From: Pictodentalium vernedei
Lineage: Eukaryota > Mollusca > Scaphopoda > Dentaliida > Dentaliidae
Direction of reading: 5' to 3'
NCBI GenBank assembly: GCA_031216915.1
Contig: CM062297.1
Span: 176,008,356-176,072,355 of the forward strand
Length of the DNA: 64,000 bases
Of this stretch, positions 47,355 through 59,371 are shown in pieces. Position 1 is the first letter of the stretch; each line of letters begins with the position of its first letter. The position numbers were made by a program, and so were the translations under genes. The notes beneath the pieces were generated by a model. That model did not search any database, was not told where the DNA came from, and was given only the letters and a program-made list of their open reading frames with translations.

Positions 47355-49275
47355 ATACAGAAGATGATGATAAGAAACCGTATTACGTCTTCCCACAGGA
47401 AGTTGAATATGGCATCATCTAAATAATCAAAGACCTGTGATACCCATGTAGACTTAGCCGGAAAAAAGATATCCTCCTCTTTGTCCGGATGAAGTCAGCG
47501 TCTAACAACGCTAGCGGTTTCTCACAATTACTTGCAGCATTGTGATTCACTGGAACAAGTTCAAGGAAAAGATAATGGATAGTATCCATATCATCCATGA
47601 TTTGTTCCGAATGGGAAGGTTAATCCTCCTCCGTATCCCTTTCATCATCCATCTAAATCAGTTTTAGAATCACGGTCAACAGCATCTGAACACGCAGATG
47701 ACTGGCCCGACCAAGCACCATCTGACAGCTCAAGTTTTGAGACTGATGTGGAGTGCTTCTGCATTAGCAAGAATACTGCGATGAGTTGCGCAATCTGCGA
47801 CAGCAAGTCCGTTACGGAGGCCTGAGAGCAGCGGTCATGTATTGCTTGTCCGCCGGCTGCTCCTGGGACAGTGTGTCTAGATGGCTCTTAAATGCAGACG
47901 TCCTGATGGATGAGGCCTCGTCTCCTTGGCTACTAGATGGTGCGACTTCCTCGACAAAGAATGGACCTATTGAGGATGCAGACTAGATATCCGAAGTCAC
48001 GTAGCCAAGGTGCGGTCGGTAGTGCTTAGCAGATGCTGAAGAAGCTGAATTGTAGCTGACCCCGGCTGGTAATTAAACGGAGCATCCTGGACAAAAGGCA
48101 TGTACATAAGCTCCGAATAACACAAGCTCCTACCAACAGTATCTGGCCCGAGATGTTGATAAAAGAGAGAGGGGTCTCCCTCTTGCTCGTGGTCCAGGGA
48201 GACCTAGCCGAGCATACCTCAGAACTTGCTTCTTCCTTCCATCGTCGCAGGGTGAGCATGATTGGATTTTATAGTGCTTGCTACACCCTTGTTTCTCTCC
48301 TCGACCGCTACGGACATACCCGGTGTCACACAACCCATATTCTGAGTAACGATCTGCCGATTGAGCTAGCTGGAGACAAGGTTGTAAACCCTACATTCTA
48401 AGGTCTAGGCCCTTGTCTTATCACATGATCTCTGATCCAGGCCCTTGTCTTATATCCTTGAGCACTTTTGCTGCTAGCTCTAATTGTATATTGCAGCATT
48501 GCATATTCCTAGCCCAGGGGCGTCACAGTTCTCAGCGGTCGTGCATGCTTTTTGGACATAGAGGAAGCCGTAAGACTAGCCGACCCCGGCAGCCTATTAG
48601 AAGGAGCGTCCCGGACAGGAAGGCAACTGACGCAAGTTACTACCAACAACCTCTCACCCCAGATGTTGTTGTAAAAGAGAGGGGCCTCTCTCTTGCTCGC
48701 GGTTGTGGCAGACCTGGACGAGCATACCTCAACTTGTCTGCTTCCTCCTTTCTGTCGTCGCAGGGTGAGCATGTTTCGATATTATAGTGCTCGCAACACC
48801 CTTTTTCCTTTCCTCGACCGCTACGGACTTACCCGGCGTCATAACACCCATATTCTGAGTGAAAGAGCACCGGTTGAGCTAGCTGGCGACAAGGACGAAA
48901 ACCACATGATCTGTGATCTGGGGCCTTGTCTATTTCATTGAGCTCTTTTGCCACTAGCTCTAATTGTATATTGCGATGACGGAAGCACACTATCTGACGG
49001 CGTCAAGAAATCTCACCATGTTCTTGTTCCTCTGTAAATAGAAATTAAAAAACTAGAGTGACTTTTTGGCAAGAGGACCAGCAGTGTCCCCTCGATGTGA
49101 GAGGACCGCTGGTGTCCACTCTCCAAACAACAAACCATGACACCTGTCACCAACGTTACCAAAATCTGACACATAGTGCAAGAATTAGTGGTAGTACATC
49201 GACTATAAGACAACGACCATGTAAATAGAGGAAAGGCTTCCTCATATTTGCCCTGCTATTTGAGAAATATTATTA
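47355..49275 (-). pseudogene. DIRS D gag 5' half with internal duplication
   Basis: Resumes D gag directly after E. Units 48004-48498 and 48499-48975 are direct repeats of the Ser/Arg-rich middle region. The Cys/His cluster region (SYSRCTTTNSCTMCQI) is near 49213. All frames are broken. Confidence 0.7.
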
Positions 49276-50149
49276 CCTAAAAGCTAAAATAGGTCGACTG
49301 TACTACCACCAAAGCTACATAATATAAGATAACATTAAAATAAAAAATCGATGAAATAATTACACCCAAAAGAAAAAATTTTTCAAAAAATTTTCAAAAT
49401 TTTTTTCTTATATAAGAGCCCAAGTTCCCAAAGGCGAACGATGAGCCCAAAAGAGCCTAAGTGTGGACAAAATTATAATAATATCCCAAAAATTAACTGG
49501 GACACTACCGGAATATTTTAGGTTACTTACAACCATCGTTTCCTTAAAAATAATAGGAAACTACCTATACAAATAAAGCAATGTCAATGTAAACAACTTC
49601 AAAATAAAAACCGGAACAAGACCCCAGGCAACACGGCCCGAAGTCAGTAACAGAAATAAAACTACCCGATGTAAAGCAAGATCTTCAGCCGAAGAAAAAA
49701 CGATACATCGGATGTATGATGCATGACCAAAATGCCTCAACATCCCAAGGGTAAGGACATAACCATGGGGATCTACAGAATAATCTTCTGTATATGTTAA
49801 ACTCCCAAGAAATTTTATAAAAAAATTTCAATAAAACAAGCTAAAAAGCTTGGGAGTTGAACTGGGGAGGGGGGGGGGGTCAAGGGAGGGTAGGGAAGGA
49901 ATACTTAACAAATAGTGGAAAAATAATTATCATCAATGACGACGTCAGGCCCATGTCCCGAAATTGGGGAATGTGACCTAATTTTTATAAATATTATAAA
50001 TATTATAAAATTACAGCCCTGAACATTTCAAACCACCGTTTCTTCCTTCCTTCATCCAGTTGCATCCTTGGATGCACCAAAATAACCATTGATTGGTGTC
50101 TGGCATCATTGAAACTGAGATTTAAAAGCACAGATGTAAGATTGATGTT

Positions 50150-50374
50150 ATCTGACTGAAGGGCCAAACAAAGAATGATGTTGGCGCCAGTTTTGGTGAC
50201 TTCCTGGCGTCTGCGCATGCGCAGAGAGTAAATGTATGGAGGGCCAGATAGGACCTCTAATTTTTGGTTTTGCATGCAAATTTTGGGGATTGGGGGGGCA
50301 AAATTTGTGTTTGGCCCTGTATAATTTTGAGTTAGCACCAGCTAAGACTGGGCCATTGATTGTAGTATAAAAAT
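50150..50374. repeat. Right inverted terminal repeat of DIRS D
   Basis: Palindrome TGCGCATGCGCA at 50212-50223. Followed without gap by the remainder of the X ICR. Confidence 0.82.
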
Positions 50375-50433
50375 ATATACAAATTACTTTAAATTTATTA
50401 TATTTTTATACCACAAACCAATGGCCCTGACTT
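50375..50433. repeat. Second part of the ICR of DIRS X
   Basis: Completes the ICR begun at 36994-37018. Shows that D inserted in the AT-rich loop of the palindrome. Confidence 0.75.
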
Positions 50434-50529
50434 GCTGAATCGTAAAAAGGCAGAGGGCCTAGGACTTCAGAATTAGCAGACCAACATAGTTCCCAAGCCT
50501 GCAATCCAAGGTGAAAGGAAATCAAATTA

Positions 50530-50896
50530 AGGCCACACAAAGTAGATCTTCTGTTTCTTGGGCCATTATTTGTGAAATTGCATGCGGGCGAGCATTTTTT
50601 TATTTTATTTTTTATTTCAGCAATTACTTCTTTGCCATCAAAAGTTCATGTTCTTGGGTGGTGGTGCATTTCATCCCTTGAGTAGAAGAAGGCTTTGCAA
50701 TGCTAAAGCATTGCAAAGCCTTCTTGCACTCAAGGGACAAATTCATCAATTTTTTTAACTTGGGTAAAATATCAGACATAAACCATTTAATTTTAATTTT
50801 TTTTAAGTTTAAATTGGTTATAAAAAGAGAGCATGCGGCAGCCAAAAGGACCATGCGGGAGGGCCTGAGAAACAGATTTTTTATTTTTTTAGGCCT
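50530..50896. mobile_element. MITE M2a with central hairpin, inserted in DIRS X
   Basis: Imperfect terminal inverted repeats: AGGCC ... TCTGTTTCTTGGGCC on the left, and the complement of AGGCCT ... TCTGTTTCTCAGGCCC on the right. The central stem is GAAGGCTTTGCAATGC (50688 on) with its complement. A full-length relative lies at 62440-62847. Confidence 0.72.
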
Positions 50897-52830
50897 AAAA
50901 GGAATTACATGTATGTCTCTCTATACAATAATAGAGAAGACATATCATAAGGAGCCAAATTCAAGTAATTCCGTATTTTTAGCATGAATGACTATGCTAA
51001 TTAGATGTAACAAGTTCCCAATTTTAAGGCTAGTCCAGACTAAGCCCTAAAAATTAGGATGGCGTATTCGAGAGTGAGAAGTTAACCCCCACAAACATAT
51101 GCCATATACAATAATAAACAAGCTGTATCCAGGAACAGATATAATCTACAGACAAAACTCACTCATAGTTACACACATATCAAGACGGAGGAGATTTAAA
51201 AAATCACCCCCCGCCCACCTTTTTTTTGAAGGAATCTTCTTCAAAAATAAGGAGGGGAGCACTCTGGAATCAGTAAATGCGGTACCAAGTAACAATATAT
51301 ATTCCCCAAACAGGAACCCAGATATTAATTATTATCAATAAAATGGTGCTTAATGCCACTTCAGAAGCTAAGGCTATCGCGGCGATCCCGGTAATTAATA
51401 GTGCATGCTTGTAACGTATACCGGAGTCGGCATACGTAGATAGGTCGAAAACCAGTGATATAATATTACAACAAACACTTGTCCAATAGATTCACAATGG
51501 ACAATCTCTGGAGAGTAAACACACTTTCAAGGCAACCCAGTTCAGGTGTACAATAAATTCCAATAAATAACACTCCCAGACATGCTCGAATATACAAGAA
51601 TGCATATAAATGTTATATTTGATATGTGTACCGAAACTTATAGAAACCTGGATTTAGAAATGGAATACGCTATGATTAACAGACTCATCATGGACTGCCC
51701 CCAAAATAATTCATTGTTTTTAAGGTCCATAACATACAATAATGTGTCTGCCTAATAATACACTTATTATACACGCGAGCATTGAAATCCCGCATGTAAT
51801 CATCTGAATACCAGTTAACTGACTCGACAGCCATACAGGTACACAAAGGCTAGCAATTTATTGATGATGAATCATATGCTCGGATATGACATATAAACGA
51901 ACAACCACAGGAAACAAACCAAATAAAAAGTGGATGTGCCCAAGAGGTCGCCATAGAATGTGACCCAGTCGCCAATCGAGAAGTCATGAAAGGCATGTAT
52001 ATACTTAAATGCATATAAGGCTTAAGAGAAAAAAACTACGTCTTGCCCGGAAAACGATGGGGTGGGGGGTGGGTGTCAAGCCCCCCCCCCCCCCCCCCCC
52101 CCCCCCACCTGCATTACTTGAATCGTTCTTGTGTTAGTCATCAAATAAAGGCTCCCTCACGTCTGACCGACTCCATAATGCCACTAAGGGTGGAGATGGA
52201 CGTGATGAACAAATACACTGTATTGACATAATAACTCACACCAAACCATACCGGTCTAGAGAGTATAACCTCCTCTAACAAATGGTATCATGTCCGATAG
52301 GACAACTAACTCAGCCTTGCTGAAGCAGCTAAAGGTCTTCCTGTACGTGAAGACCATTAAAAGCTGATAACTGAGGCCCTAGAAGCTCACTAAGGAGACT
52401 TACAATGCTAGCCAGATATATCTCAGGCTCACTTAACAGAGACTAACAATTACCATCGCGCAAGGTAGTGAATGAAGAGCCGCTATATAAACAGCCCTGA
52501 ATTCCCAGAGACCGCAGTCCCAAGAGATAATAAATTCAGTTATGTCACTGCATAATACTGAAAATATCTCGCTCATGATTCTAGCTAGGCTACTATGCTG
52601 TAAACAATAAGACTCAAGTCTATGACACCTAGGAAAAAGAAACCGAAAAGCACAGTATCTTTTTCGGTTTTATTCCTAAAAGACAGAGGTCCGAGCCTAA
52701 CCCAAAAGATCGCTGTAACTGAACAGAAGGCTACTATGGCATCCACAATGACATAAAATGTCTTGACGCCAAGGAATATCTTAGCCTATCTATGCACTAT
52801 CAGGATTCAGGACGAGAAAATAGGTGATAA
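50897..52830. other. 3' non-coding region of DIRS X
   Basis: Collinear with the 3' part of D (37480-38700), for example ttttaaggctagtccagac and aaaaattaggatgg. Contains the poly-C run 52081-52106. No ORF of note. The recombinase and most of pol are missing. Confidence 0.55.
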
Positions 52831-55260
52831 TAAAAAACTGGAGAATTATTTCGAGAGCTTGTACCTCCAGAACGAAAGCCCCTCTTGGAAGATTTGTCCA
52901 ACAAGTATTGTTGTTAGTGGAGCTTGCTCGGGCAATTTATCCACTTAATTGCGAGGCTGATAACCTATTGCCAAGTGGGAAGCAACCGAAATCTATTCTC
53001 GATGACCTCAATTGTTCCCTTCAATAAGAGAGCCTTTACTTCCACTAGGAGCGACTCTCTTTGAAAGGAACTTGCGTGATTAACATCTAGTTTATCATGA
53101 AGTTGATACCCTTCTGTCAACTGGTAAGCAATAGAGGTCATGTCCATCACCTGTACGACTTACGATGCTTACAGGAGGAGAAACCAAGTCCTCCCCGCAA
53201 AGAAGCTCGTCACGTCGATCTCAATTGTTCCCTTCAATAAGAGATCCTTTACCTCCACTAGGAGCTACTCTCTTTGAAAGAAACTTCCGTGATTAACATG
53301 CAGTTTTTCGTGAAGATGATAACCTTCCATTAATAGTCGACCTATGGACATCAGATCCATATCCTTGATCAGACCAATGCCCTTTTTCCGAGTCGCTACA
53401 ATGACGACTTCTGAAGTAAACATAAGAGGGTTATTGTACCCTTGTAAGACATTCTCTTGATGCTTTCTTAGAAGCAGAATGGCCTCGCTTACCTCGGTCT
53501 GCTGAAGTATGTTGATGAGACACCGACTTCAATAGCAGAGCCCTAAAAGCTTCTTGTAGCCTGCTCATATAGCAACGTAAGCTTGTCGTCAAATAATATA
53601 TTTCTAGTAACTCGGAGCGACTCAGAGAGAACTTTTCACCTTGTCATCTATAAGTGATGACGATGCAAGGGCAGCATCAGGTCTTACCAACTCCAAATTC
53701 CACTGTCCGTGCAGAGTTGTATGCAACATACATGACTGCCCTGGAAAGAACTTTAGCAAGGAACCACGTCCTCATCTTCCTTTCCATTGAAATATGCGCC
53801 ATAGCTCTTGTAAGGTGATCTGCTTAGGGCATCGTGTCCAGATTAGCTCTTTGAATGAAATAGCACATTTCATTATTTCCGAGCATATATTAAATGATGC
53901 AGGTAGGGACATATCTTCATCCCCGGCCTGCTCATCTAAACGCAGACTTATATTCAGATGAAACAATATTCTAAGAGCTTAAGACTGAAATTCATAGTCT
54001 TAAAGTGCCCTTCTGTGAGGGATGGCAATTCACACTCAGTAGCCCTCTCACCATCCAAATGTTCCATTAGCAAATATGGTCAACTCCATCCGAGTGAACG
54101 GATGACTGGACCAACGCAGCACCGTTGGACAGCTCACCATCGGAGTCTGTAAAATGATAGTACCAGCGACCACTGGAATGCTGCAATACGCAGAGCAGTC
54201 TGTGGCAGCCGGTCCATGACTGAGGCTAGCAGAGCAATGATAATCCACTTGTTACCATAAGCTGCTCATGGCCCCAGATCCTCGACACATGTCCCGTATA
54301 AAAAAGCCTCAAATGATTAGCTATCGACCCAAACCTGAGAAGTCAGATAGCCAGTCTGCGGTCAACGTGCTTCATTAATGAAGCAGGGGAAGATGCCATA
54401 GCTGCCACCGAATCTGGCTGCAGAGTGGAAGAAGCATCCCAAACCGCAAGTGTGAACGGGAGTCCCAACTCACTAAAGTTTCTCGAACCAATAACAGTCA
54501 CCCCGACTGCTGACGGAAAGGAGAAGAATCTCCAGTTCGCGGCCTGCTCCAGACCACGCAGAGCGTTCCGTTAGAAACTTGTAGGCATCTATCCCTTATC
54601 GTGCAAATCCATGGAAGAAGAGGAAGCGTAATCACAGCCTACCCCGGCTGAAGTGCAGAAGAAGCATCCCAACTCGTCACATAGGACGGATGCTCCTCCT
54701 CATTGAAGTTTCTTACAACATAAAACGGTCATCCCCGACTGTTAACGGGAAGAATAATGCTCTGCACTCACAATCTGTCCCCAGATCTCGCAGAGTATCC
54801 CGCTTATCCTCTTTCGTGTGCTTCCATGTAAGTAGAAGAAGCCATAACTGCCGCCGGCACCAGCTGCAGTGTGGAAGGAACATTTTGATGTGTGTTCCGA
54901 CTCAAAATGGTTTCTTACAACGGACACAGTCAATCCTGACTGTTAACGGGATGAGGACGGTTCTCCAAACGGTGATCTGACCCCAGATCTAGCCGAGTGT
55001 TCCGTAGAGAAACTTCTGGCTTCTTCTACATGCACAATTGACCGGATCGACCCAGCACCGTCCGACAGCTCACCACTGGAGTCTGCTCTTGCATTTGCTG
55101 GGATGCTGCTAATAGCTGCGCAAAATGCGACAGCAAGTCCGTTCTCGAGGCTTGAGGTGCAGCGGTCTCCTGTTTTTTCGCTGCTTCCTGCTCCTGGGAC
55201 GATGATCCGGAGATAGATCTCTTCTCTGAACGTCCCGTTGATCAATGCCTCGGATCGCTA
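52831..55260 (-). pseudogene. DIRS X gag and pol-start debris with local tandem duplications
   Basis: 53000-53110 and 53215-53325 are duplicates of the gag/pol junction. The gag core word SLRLDEQAGDEDMSLPASF is at about 53940. 54360-55060 contains three related copies of the gag middle segment (gactgttaacggga and accccagatct recur). No usable frame. Confidence 0.65.
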
Positions 55261-55264
55261 GCTA

Positions 55265-58200
55265 AATGATCAAATTATCAGATTTACACCAAAAACTATA
55301 CAGCTCGGCATATCAGTAACCTGAACACAAATATAAAGTAACTTGACAATCCAAGCAATATTTTTCAAGTTATCGAATGCCAAAGGGATTGGAAGAATTT
55401 TCAATTTGAAGGATAAAGGGTTAATATCTCAGGATTAAATTATCAGATTTACACCAAAAACTATACAGATCGGCACATCAGTAACCTGAACACAAATATA
55501 CAGTAACTTGACAATCCAAGCAATATTTTTCAAGTTATCGAATGCCAAAGGGATTGGTGTAATTTTCAATTTGAATGATAAAGGGTTAATATCTCAGGAT
55601 CAAAATAACAGATTTACACCAAAAACTATACAGCTCGGCACATCAGTAACCTGAACACAAATATAAAGTAACTTGACAATCCAAGTAATATTTTTCAAGT
55701 TATCGAATGCCAAAGAGATTGGAGTAATTTTCAATTTGAATGATAAAGGGTTAATATCTCAGGATCAAAATAACAGATTTACACCAAAATCTATACAGCT
55801 CGGCACATCAGTAACCTGAACGCAAATATAAAGTAACTTGACAATCCAAGCAATATTTTTCAAGTTATCAAATGCCAAAGGGATTGGAGGAATTTTCAAT
55901 TTGAAGGATAAAGGGTTAATATTTCAGGATTAAAATAACAGATTTACACCAAAAACTATACAGCTCGGTACATCAGTAACCTGAACACAAATATAAAGTA
56001 ACTTGACAATCTAAGCAATATTTTTCAAGTTATCGAATGCCAAAGGGATTGGAGAAATTTTCAAATTGAAGGATAAAGGGTTAATATCTCAAGATCAAAT
56101 TATCTGATTTACACCAAAAACTATACAGCTCAGCACATCAGTAACCTGAACACAAATATAAAGCAACTTGACAATCCAAGCAATATTTTTCAAGTTATCG
56201 AATGCCAAAGAAATGGATACGGAAGCCGGATGGACAGACGGTACACCAAAAACTATACAGCTTGGCACATCAGTAACCTGAACACAAATATAAAGTAACT
56301 TGACAATCCAAGTAATATTTTTCAAGTTATCGAATGCCAAAGGGATTGAAGGAATATTCAATTTGAAGGATAAAGGGTTAATATCTCGGGATCAAATCAT
56401 CAGATTTACACCAAAAACTATACAGCTTGGCACATCAGTAACCTGAACACAAATATAAAGTAACTAGACAATCCAAGCAATATTTTTCAAGTTATCGAAT
56501 GCCAAAGGGATTGGAAGAATTTTCAATTTGAAGGATAAAGGGTTAATATCTCAGGATTAAATTATCAGATTTACACCAAAAACTATACAGATCGGCACAT
56601 CAGTAACCTGAACACAAATATACAGTAACTTGACAATCCAAGCAATATTTTTCAAGTTATCGAATGCCAAAGGGATTGGTGTAATTTTCAATTTGAATGA
56701 TAAAGGGTTAATATCTCAGGATCAAAATAACAGATTTACACCAAAAACTATACAGCTCGGCACATCAGTAACCTGAACACAAATATAAAGTAACTTGACA
56801 ATCCAAGCAATATTTTTCAAGTTATCGAATGCCAAAGGGATTGGAGGAATTTTCAATTTGAAGGATAAAGGGTTAATATCTCGGGATCAAATCATCAGAT
56901 TTACACCAAAAACTATTTAGCTTGGCAAATCAGTAACCTGAACACAAATATAAAGTAACTAGACAATCCAAGCAATATTTTTCAAGTTATCGAATGCCAA
57001 AGGGATTGGAGGAATTTTCAATTTGAAGGATAAAGGGTTAATATCTCAGGATCAAATTATCAGATTTACACCAAAAACTATATAGCTCGGCACATCAGTA
57101 ACCTGAACACAAATATAAAGTAACTTGACAATCCAAGCAATATTTTTCAAGTTATCGAATGCCAAAGGGATTGGAGGAATTTTCAATTTGAAGGATAAAG
57201 GGTTAATATCTCAGGATCAAATTATCAGATTTACACCAAAAACTATATAGCTCGGCACATCAGTAACCTGAACACAAATATAAAGTAACTTGACAATCCA
57301 AGCAATATTTTTCAAGTTATCGAATGCCAAAGGGATTGGAGGAATTTTCAATTTGAAGGATAAAGGGTTAATATCTCAGGATTAAATTATCAGATTTACA
57401 CCAAAAACTATACAGCTCGGCACATCAGTAACCTGAACCCAAATATAAAGTAACTTGACAATCCAAGTAATATTTTTCAAGTTATCGAATGCCAAAGAGA
57501 TTGGAGTAATTTTCAATTTGAATGATAAAGGGTTAATATCTCAGGATCAAAATAACAGATTTACACCAAAATCTATACAGCTCGGCACATCAGTAACCTG
57601 AACACAAATATAAAGTAACTTGACAATCCAAGCAATATTTTTCAAGTTATCGAAGCCAAAGGGATTGGAGGAATTTTCAATTTGAAGGATAAAGGGTTAA
57701 TATCTCGGATCAAATCATCAGATTTACACCAAAAACTATACAGCTCGGCAAATCAGTAACCTAAACACAAATATAAAGTAACTAGACAATCCAAGCAATA
57801 TTTTTCAAGTTATCAAATGCCAAAGGGAGTGGAGGAATTTTCAATTTGAATGATAAAGGGTTAATATCTCAGGATCAAAATAACAGATTTACACCAAAAA
57901 CTATACAGCTCGGCACATCAGTAACCTGAATACAAATATAAAGTAACTTGACAATCCAAGCAATATTTTCAAGTTATCGAATGCCAAAGGGATTGGAGGA
58001 ATTTTCAATTTGAAGGATAATGGGTTAATATCTTGGGATCAAATCATCAGATTTACACCAAAAACTATATAGCTTGGCAAATCAGTAACCTGAACACAAA
58101 TATAAAGTAACTAGACAATCCAAGCAATATTTTTCAAGTTATCGAATGCCAAAGGGATTGGAGGAATTTTCGATTTGAAGGATAAAGGGTTAATATCTCA

Positions 58201-58990
58201 GGATCAAATTATCAGATTTACACCAAAAACTATACAGCTTGGCACATCAGTAACCTGAACACAAATATAAAGTAATTTGACAATCCAAGCAATATTTTTC
58301 AAGTTATCGAATGCCAAAGGGATTGGAGGAATTTTCAATTTGAAGGATAAAGGGTTAATATCTCAGGATTAAATTATCAGATTTACACCAAAAACTATAC
58401 AGCTCGGCACATCAGTAACCTGAACACAAATATAAAGTAACTTGACAATCCAAGTAATATTTTTCAAGTTATCGAATGCCAAAGAGATTGGAGTAATTTT
58501 CAATTTGAATGATAAAGGGTTAATATCTCAGGATCAAAATAACAGATTTACACCAAAAACTATACAGTTCGGCACATCAGTAACCTGAACACAAATATAA
58601 AGTAACCTGACAATCCAAGCAATATTTTTCAAGTTATCGAATGCCAAAGGGATTGGAGGAATTTTCAATTTGAAGGACAAAGGGTTAATATCTCGGGATC
58701 AAATCATCAGATTTACACCAAAAACTATACAGCTCGGCAAATCAGTAACCTGAACACAAATATAAAGTAACTAGACAATCCAAGCAATATTTTCCAAGTT
58801 ATCAAATGCCAAAGGGAGTGGAGGAATTTTCAATTTGAAGGATAAAGTGTTAATATCTCAGGATCAAATTATCTGATTTACACCAAAAACTATACAGCTC
58901 GGCACATCAGTAACCTGAACACAAATATGAAGTAACTGGACAATTCAGGCAATATTTTTCAAGTTATCGAATGCCAAAGAAATGGATATG
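55265..58990. repeat. 165-bp tandem array (about 22 units)
   Basis: The word aaagggttaatatctc recurs every 165 bp (55415, 55580, 55745, 55910 and onward). Units contain cagatttacaccaaaaacta and cacatcagtaacctgaacac. Units are very similar. One is truncated at 56210-56240, where the end motif aaatggatacggaagccgg appears internally, suggesting two fused arrays. Confidence 0.9.
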
Positions 58991-59107
58991 GACGCCGGAC
59001 GGACAGACAGATGGACGGACAGACGGACGGACAAAGGATGGACGAACGACGGATGGTCACCCCGGATGCCGGCATTATGTGTACCATATATAGTATGGGT
59101 ACACATA
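58975..59107 (+). repeat. ACGG-type microsatellite and terminal hairpin closing the 165-bp array
   Basis: aaatggatatggacgccgg, then a gacggacagacgg-rich tract, then a hairpin TATGTGTACC (59076) to GGGTACACATA (59098). Tandem core, ACGG-like tract and short 3' hairpin match the plan of pearl/Helentron-type non-autonomous elements known from molluscs. Confidence 0.6.
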
Positions 59108-59371
59108 AAAAGGAGATTTTAAAGCACAGGTGTCAGAACATTGTTACTGACTTTTGGGCCAAACAAAGAAAGATGTTTGCACCAATTTCGATCACTTCCT
59201 GATGGCTGCACATGCGTGGAGGGTAAAAGTATGGAGCACCAGATAGGACTTTTAATTTTCGATTTTGCAAGCAAATTTCGGGGATTGGGGGGTTTAAAAA
59301 TTTGTGTTTGGCCTTTGATAACTTTGAGTTTGCACCAGCTAGTCTGGGCCATTGGTTTATAGCATAAAAAT
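59108..59371. repeat. Right terminal repeat of DIRS X
   Basis: Begins gagattttaaagcacagg and ends ggccattggtttatagcataaaaat. The GC palindrome is decayed (59206-59217). Confidence 0.75.

Larger units (their letters stand above)
37019..50374 (-). mobile_element. DIRS element D (type II), inserted in the ICR of X and interrupted by E
   Basis: Left end ttaaaaaattgaaag (37019) and right end TAGTATAAAAAT (50374). Without E it is 6.4 kb. The recombinase domain is deleted: 3' non-coding sequence passes directly to the pol C-terminal region near 38700-38800. Gag is split by E between 40433 and 47355, and both halves match F gag in register. It cannot encode any of its enzymes. Confidence 0.85.
36694..59371 (-). 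mobile_element. DIRS element X (type II), heavily decayed, interrupted by DIRS D, a MITE and a satellite array
   Basis: Left terminal repeat 36694-36993 and the first part of its ICR to 37018. D is inserted there, and the ICR resumes at 50375 (atatacaaattac, later accaatggccctgac). Then follow 3' non-coding sequence with MITE M2a (50530-50896), a poly-C tract (52081-52106), pol and gag debris (52830-55260), a 165-bp satellite array, and a right terminal repeat ending at 59371. Joining 37018 to 50375 reproduces the ICR pattern of D almost base for base. Confidence 0.8.

Noticed and set aside
55265..58990. CRISPR array
   Set aside because: Whole 165-bp units repeat without unique spacers in an animal genome with introns; it is satellite DNA.
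59105..59371. Solo terminal repeat
   Set aside because: It fits as the right end of DIRS X, whose left end lies at 36694, so a solo repeat is not needed.
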